This document shows positions 59,854 through 64,000 of a stretch of 64,000 nucleotides of DNA, one piece after another. Position numbers and translations under genes: made by a program. Origin of the DNA: Microbacteriaceae bacterium (lineage in GTDB: Bacteria; Actinomycetota; Actinomycetes; Actinomycetales; Microbacteriaceae); NCBI GenBank assembly GCA_007117135.1, contig SKHB01000022.1, positions 107,068 to 171,067 on the forward strand, in the 5' to 3' direction. The notes under the pieces were generated by a model, which saw only the letters and a list, made by a program, of their open reading frames with translations, did not search any database and had not been told where the DNA came from. Position 1 is the first letter of the stretch; each line of letters begins with the position of its first letter.

Positions 59854-61050
59854 GTGGCAGATGCTGTGAGTTTTGTTGACCCAGACTTCATCGTGGACCC
59901 CTATCCCGGATTGGCACATCTTCGGAAATACGGGAAACCGCTGTGGAGTGACGAGTTGGGAGTGTTCCTCGCAGCCACCCACAGGGACGCCAACCAGGTG
60001 CTTCGAACCAGAAGTTTGGGGCGAATTTTTGAACCACAAGAACCCGCCGACCAGTGGGAAACGTTTAACTATCTTCACGCGGATTCGATTCTTGACTCTG
60101 AGCCGCCAAAACACACAAGACTTCGATCGCTCGTTACCAAAGCCTTCAACCCGAAAAAAATTGACAGTCTCCGCCCCACCGTCGCGACCATCGTCGACTC
60201 ACTATTGGATGACCTGGAAGAGGCTTTTTCTCGTGGGGATGCTGACCTGATTCACCATTTCGCCGAGCCTCTCCCCGTGAAGGTCATCGCATCGCTTCTG
60301 GGGTTCCCCCCAGAGGACGAACACTTCTTGCGGCCATGGTCGCAGGCAATTGTCAAAATGTATGAGGTGTCGCCCAGCGAAAAAGACCAGTCGGAAGCAC
60401 AGGAAGCTGCCGCCGAGTTTGCGGCGTATGTCGAGCGACTCATGGTGGTGAGGAAAGAAACTCCCGGCACTGACCTGATTTCAGACCTTGCCCAGGTCGA
60501 AGACGGCGGCGATCGTCTGAGTGCCACCGAACTGATTGCCACCTGCGTGTTGCTTCTCAACGCCGGCCACGAGGCAAGTGTGAATGGTCTCGGAAATGGC
60601 ATGGTCGAAGCTCTCAAGCGGCCGGACCAAATGGCCCTCCTCCGCTCCCGCCCGCATGAGGTTGCTCCGACAGCAATCGAAGAGTTCTTGCGGTTTGACT
60701 CCCCGCTGCACCTTTTCGAGCGCACAGCAACCAGCGACACTGAAGTGGGCGGTGTCATGGTGAAGCAGGGTCAGAAAATCGCTGCGCTGATCGGTTCGGC
60801 AAACCGAGACGAAGACGTCTTCGTGAACAGTGATCAGATGGATCTCACCAGGGACCCCAACCCCCACATCGGTTTTGGTGCGGGAATTCACTTTTGTATC
60901 GGCGCGCCTCTGGCCAGGATGGAAATGTCTGTCGCTTTACCCAAGCTGATGGAGCGCTTCCCTTCGCTGAGCCTCGCTGGGGAACCCACCTCGCGCGGGA
61001 CGTTCGTTCTTCGCGGTTGGGCCACCGTTCCAATTAGTGACCAACGATGA
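59854..61050 (+). CDS. Cytochrome P450
   Basis: 398 aa, soluble bacterial type. Heme-binding loop GFGAGIHFCIGAPLARME with the thiolate Cys at about residue 348, and the ExxR helix EEFLRFD. The I-helix reads LLLNAGHEASVNG: the usual Thr after AGxE is Ala, followed by Ser. Substrate unknown; no ferredoxin or reductase gene is near. GTG 59854 with GGGAGG upstream. The stop overlaps the next gene by four bases (ATGA), so the two are coupled. Confidence 0.95.
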   Translation: MADAVSFVDPDFIVDPYPGLAHLRKYGKPLWSDELGVFLAATHRDANQVLRTRSLGRIFEPQEPADQWETFNYLHADSILDSEPPKHTRLRSLVTKAFNPKKIDSLRPTVATIVDSLLDDLEEAFSRGDADLIHHFAEPLPVKVIASLLGFPPEDEHFLRPWSQAIVKMYEVSPSEKDQSEAQEAAAEFAAYVERLMVVRKETPGTDLISDLAQVEDGGDRLSATELIATCVLLLNAGHEASVNGLGNGMVEALKRPDQMALLRSRPHEVAPTAIEEFLRFDSPLHLFERTATSDTEVGGVMVKQGQKIAALIGSANRDEDVFVNSDQMDLTRDPNPHIGFGAGIHFCIGAPLARMEMSVALPKLMERFPSLSLAGEPTSRGTFVLRGWATVPISDQR

Positions 61051-61412
61051 CTGACGAACTGCCTCCAGAATTATCCGGCGAGTGGGAGGACTCGTCGGAG
61101 GGCCCCTCCCGCATGGAAAAGCGCGCGCGAGTCCTAAAAATCATTGGAATCATCGCTCTTGTCTCCATGGTGCTACCCGGTGTTTTGGTGACGTGGTCGA
61201 CGTCACGCGCGACAGCGAATGCGGCGTGCGCTATAGCTGTCGCCTACTACGCCCCCACTGCACCTCGTTGGCAGGCGAGTTTCGACCTGTTGCCGCTGCA
61301 AAACATTGGCTGGAACTGTTACGCCGCCACTGATGACGGGTTCGTTTTGCGCGTCGCACACCTCGGCATCATTCCCGGAGTTCCCCCGTTGCAACCGGCG
61401 ACGGGGGTGTGA
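61047..61412 (+). CDS. Small single-helix membrane protein coupled to P450
   Basis: 121 aa; I do not recognise a family. An acidic start, a basic segment (MEKRARVLK), one membrane helix (IIGIIALVSMVLPGVLV) and an exported or lumenal part with two Cys (ANAACAIAV and GWNCYAATDDG) that could bond. It is translated by ATGA coupling from the P450 gene, so it may anchor or assist the P450, but that is inference. Ends three bases from the prs stop. Confidence 0.7.
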   Translation: MTDELPPELSGEWEDSSEGPSRMEKRARVLKIIGIIALVSMVLPGVLVTWSTSRATANAACAIAVAYYAPTAPRWQASFDLLPLQNIGWNCYAATDDGFVLRVAHLGIIPGVPPLQPATGV

Positions 61413-61415
61413 CGG

Positions 61416-62393
61416 CTAGGCTTGCCCGTCGAACATGGAAGTCACTGAGCCGTCATCAAAAACTTCGCGGATGGCCCGGGCGAGAAGCGGAGCAATGGGC
61501 AGAACGGTTAAACGGTCCCAGCGTTTATCTTCTGGGAGCGGAAGAGTGTCTGTCACCACAACCTGGTCGATGACCTCCGATTGCAGTACTTCGGTTGCCG
61601 GGTCACTGAACACAGCGTGAGTCGCCGCCACCACCACAGATTTTGCCCCACTGTTTTTGAGAGCTTCAGCAGCTTTTTGGATGGTTCGCCCCGTGTCAAT
61701 AAGGTCGTCAACGAGGAGACATACGCGACCCTCGACCTCTCCCACAATTTCATGAACGGACACCTGGTTGGGAACTTTCGGGTCGCGGCGCTTATGAATA
61801 ATCGCCAACGGCGCACCCAGCTTGTCACTCCAGATATCTGCCACCCGTACCCGCCCCATATCTGGGCTCACCACGGTTAGCTCTTTCGGATCGAGCTGTT
61901 TTTGGAAGTGTTCCAACAGCACAGGCATGGCAAAAAGGTGGTCCACGGGGCCGTCAAAGAATCCTTGAATTTGGGCGGCGTGCAGGTCAACGCTCATGAT
62001 GCGGTCGGCGCCGGCTGCCTTAAAAAGGTCAGCCACCAGCCTCGCTGAAATGGGTTCCCGCCCCCGTCCTTTCTTATCTTGCCTGGCGTAGGGGTAGAAC
62101 GGGGCGACCACGGTTATTCTCTTGGCACTTGCCCGTTTCAGGGCGTCCACCATGATCAACTGTTCCATGAGCCATTCGTTGATGGGGTGAGAGTGGGCTT
62201 GAATAACAAAAGCATCGCACCCCCGAACACTTTCGCCATACCTGGCGTAAATCTCGCCGTTGGCGAAGGTTCGTGACTCTGTTTCGGTGAGGGCACAGCC
62301 AAGGACTGTCGCGACGTCTTCAGCGAGCTGTGGGTGAGCTCGACCCGACACCAATATGAGGTTCTTCTTGTTGTCAGCAGAAATAGTGGTCAC
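61416..62393 (-). CDS. prs: Ribose-phosphate pyrophosphokinase
   Basis: 325 aa. FANGEIYARYGESVRG, YARQDKKGRGREPISA and the PRPP loop LLVDDLIDTGRTIQKA are diagnostic. Makes PRPP from ribose-5-phosphate and ATP for nucleotide, His and Trp synthesis. GTG 62393 has GAGG upstream; the longer frame runs into glmU. Fourteen bases after glmU. Confidence 0.97.
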   Translation of the reverse strand: MTTISADNKKNLILVSGRAHPQLAEDVATVLGCALTETESRTFANGEIYARYGESVRGCDAFVIQAHSHPINEWLMEQLIMVDALKRASAKRITVVAPFYPYARQDKKGRGREPISARLVADLFKAAGADRIMSVDLHAAQIQGFFDGPVDHLFAMPVLLEHFQKQLDPKELTVVSPDMGRVRVADIWSDKLGAPLAIIHKRRDPKVPNQVSVHEIVGEVEGRVCLLVDDLIDTGRTIQKAAEALKNSGAKSVVVAATHAVFSDPATEVLQSEVIDQVVVTDTLPLPEDKRWDRLTVLPIAPLLARAIREVFDDGSVTSMFDGQA

Positions 62394-62406
62394 AGTAATT
62401 ACGTCC

Positions 62407-63849
62407 TCACTGGGTGTTCTCGGTTGGAGCAGTGGCAGCTTTGGCCTGCTCTGCACTGGATGTTCCTGGTCGGTTTTTTTCAACCCAGCCGTCAAGGTTG
62501 CGCTGAGACGAAACGGTCATAGCTAAAGCCCCCGGGGGAACCTGTCTCCTGACGACAGTCCCGGCTGCGGTGTATGCACCGTCACCAATGGTGACGGGGG
62601 CAACAAAAACGTTGTGTGAACCGGTTCGGGCATTTTTTCCGACGACGGTGGCGTGTTTTTTTACCCCGTCGTAGTTGGCGGTAATGGTTCCGGCTCCAAT
62701 GTTTGTCCCATCGCCGATGGTGGCGTCGCCGATGTAGCTCAGATGGGGAACCTTTGCGCCGACGCCAATCGTCGAGTTCTTTGTCTCCACAAACGTGCCC
62801 ACCTTGCCCCCGGCCATGATGACGGTTCCGGGTCGGAGATAACTAAACGGGCCCACCTGGGCAGTGTGGTGAACAACCGCCCCGACGCCTTCGGTGCGGG
62901 AAATTGTTGCCTGCTCCCCCACCTCGCAGTCCGTCAGGGTGGTGTCGGGGCCGATGATGCTTCCCTGACCTATTCGAGTCGAGCCGTGCAGTTGAACTCC
63001 CGGCTGAATGGTCACATCGGGTTCTATCTGAACACCCAGGTCAATCCAACACGACGCTGGGTCAACAATTCGAACACCCTGGTATTGCCAGCCCCGAATA
63101 ATCATGCGGTTCAGCCTCGCGTGAACGTCAGCCAACTGGCTGAGGTCATTGATGCCGTCAACAAGCCAGTCGTCCTCGACGATGACGGCATCGACGCGGT
63201 AACTTGCCTCAACACACCATCCAATAACGTCGGTGAGGTATTTCTCACCCTGCGCATTCTGCGCGCTGATGACCTCCAATGCTTGCCGCGCAACATCCAC
63301 AGAAAAAACGTAGGTGCCGGAGTTGATTTCTCTCACCAACTGTTGATCCTCCGTGGCATCCGCTTGCTCAACGATGCGCTCGACCTGCCCGTCTGCCCTC
63401 CTGATAATGCGGCCGTATCCGGTTGGGTCTTCCCGGTGTGCGGTGAGGATGGTTGCCGATGCACCCACCGCTCGATGGTGACTCACAACGGCTTCAATGG
63501 TGGCCGCATCAAGGAGGGGAACGTCGCCAGAAATAACAGCAACGTCACCGGCAAACCCCGTGGGCAGTCCCGACAGTGCCTGTTCGACTGCGCGGCCGGT
63601 CCCCGGTGTGTCGTCTTGGTGCACAATGATGGCCTCCGGGCAGTGTTCCATGACCACCGGTTCGACCACGTCTTTCTCGTGGCGGAGAACGACAAAAATG
63701 TGGTCAGGGTTGAGAGCTTCGGCAGTAGCCAACACGTGGCCAATGAGGGGAACCCCGGCAAGCGGGTGCAAAACTTTTGGCAGAGCCGATTTCATCCTGG
63801 TGCCCTGGCCCGCGGCAAGAACCACAACCGCTAGCTCGGTGGAGGTCAT
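62407..63849 (-). CDS. glmU: Bifunctional GlmU (GlcN-1-P acetyltransferase / uridylyltransferase)
   Basis: 480 aa. N-terminal uridylyltransferase LAAGQGTRMKSALPKVLHP and GDVPLLDA; C-terminal left-handed beta-helix acetyltransferase with LSYIGDATIGDGTNIGAGT and NYDGVKKHAT. Makes UDP-GlcNAc, the substrate of MurA. ATG 63849; the 35-codon upstream frame covers the tRNA-Gln end. The C-terminal tail is Ala/Thr-rich. Confidence 0.97.
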   Translation of the reverse strand: MTSTELAVVVLAAGQGTRMKSALPKVLHPLAGVPLIGHVLATAEALNPDHIFVVLRHEKDVVEPVVMEHCPEAIIVHQDDTPGTGRAVEQALSGLPTGFAGDVAVISGDVPLLDAATIEAVVSHHRAVGASATILTAHREDPTGYGRIIRRADGQVERIVEQADATEDQQLVREINSGTYVFSVDVARQALEVISAQNAQGEKYLTDVIGWCVEASYRVDAVIVEDDWLVDGINDLSQLADVHARLNRMIIRGWQYQGVRIVDPASCWIDLGVQIEPDVTIQPGVQLHGSTRIGQGSIIGPDTTLTDCEVGEQATISRTEGVGAVVHHTAQVGPFSYLRPGTVIMAGGKVGTFVETKNSTIGVGAKVPHLSYIGDATIGDGTNIGAGTITANYDGVKKHATVVGKNARTGSHNVFVAPVTIGDGAYTAAGTVVRRQVPPGALAMTVSSQRNLDGWVEKNRPGTSSAEQAKAATAPTENTQ

Positions 63850-63911
63850 GCTCCCATTAAACGCTATCGATGCACTATCGGGTGACGGGATGGCCGGGTG
63901 TGGCAAAAATG

Positions 63912-63986
63912 TGGCTCCGCCCCCAGGATTCGAACCTAGACCTAACAGCTCCAAAGGCTGTCGTGCTGCCGTTACACCAAGGCGGA
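63912..63986 (-). tRNA. tRNA-Gln (TTG)
   Basis: 75 bases including encoded CCA. Acceptor TCCGCCT/GGGCGGA, discriminator G, anticodon loop CTTTGGA between ACAGC and GCTGT, T-arm CTAGG-TTCGAAT-CCTGG. Anticodon UUG reads CAA. Directly upstream of glmU on the same strand, a known actinobacterial arrangement. Confidence 0.96.
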
Positions 63987-64000
63987 GAGTGTCACTCGAC

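Noticed and set aside
62653..63834. 393-codon plus-strand frame opposite glmU
   Set aside because: It mirrors the strongly conserved glmU; composition is typical of an antisense shadow and no family motif is visible.

Overview
The window looks like a compact, moderately high-GC actinobacterial chromosome, most likely a small-genome member of the Microbacteriaceae. This rests on gene content and gene order, because no rRNA or other decisive marker is present. GTG starts are common, genes mostly touch or overlap, and no gap without an annotated feature exceeds about 200 bases. All four tRNAs encode their own CCA. I see no insertion sequence, prophage, CRISPR array or toxin-antitoxin pair. The backbone matches blocks known from other actinobacteria: leuCD-murA-plsC-gpsA-ddl-thiL; FAH-gltX-tRNA-Gln; ychF/ispH/xseAB/DUF4245/fumC/glpX/phoH; uppS/hlyIII/DUF4307/greA; DUF501-ftsB-eno; mazG-mfd-pth-rplY; prs-glmU.

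Layout. 1-10.4 kb: end of rsmD, then thiL, DUF3515, and a minus-strand run from leuC to ddl (leucine, cell-wall precursor and phospholipid genes). Between gpsA and ddl sit an alpha/beta hydrolase and a membrane-embedded MurF-like ligase. 10.4-21.1 kb: terC, tRNA-Glu, a lipid kinase, glycerate kinase, tRNA-Gln, gltX, an MFS transporter, an FAH-family enzyme, typA, then a plus-strand DCC/CPBP/peroxiredoxin run. 21.1-25.8 kb: the glycine cleavage operon gcvT-gcvH-gcvP behind a tandem glycine riboswitch. 25.8-36.4 kb: a small membrane protein behind a perfect CsoR-type palindrome, a polysaccharide deacetylase, ychF, rmuC, glpX, fba, ispH, xseAB, DUF4245 and fumC. 36.4-46.4 kb: phoH, uppS, hlyIII, DUF4307, greA, ilvA, an AI-2E family exporter, htpX, lemA, an unusual tRNA with anticodon UAA, and ndh. 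46.4-64 kb: a membrane-anchored subtilase, DUF501, ftsB, eno, hisS, mazG, mfd, pth and rplY. A block of gnd, an amino-acid permease, a cytochrome P450 and a small membrane protein then separates rplY from prs, glmU and tRNA-Gln.

Two patterns cut across the window. First, about fifteen operon-leading genes have a TANNNT box ending 6 or 7 bases before the start codon with no Shine-Dalgarno site, the signature of leaderless transcription. Central-metabolism and stable high-expression genes (eno, fba, fumC, gnd, glpX, greA, rplY, phoH) instead have a leader with an AAGGAG-like site. Second, seven convergent gene pairs interlock their stop codons in one YTAR tetramer (4-base overlap), leaving no room for an intrinsic terminator.

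The best candidate for something not well described is the hydrolase / five-helix MurF-like ligase / divergent Ddl-like trio between gpsA and thiL. Next are the class-I-shaped tRNA(UAA), the orphan CsoR-type operator and the P450/small-membrane-protein pair.
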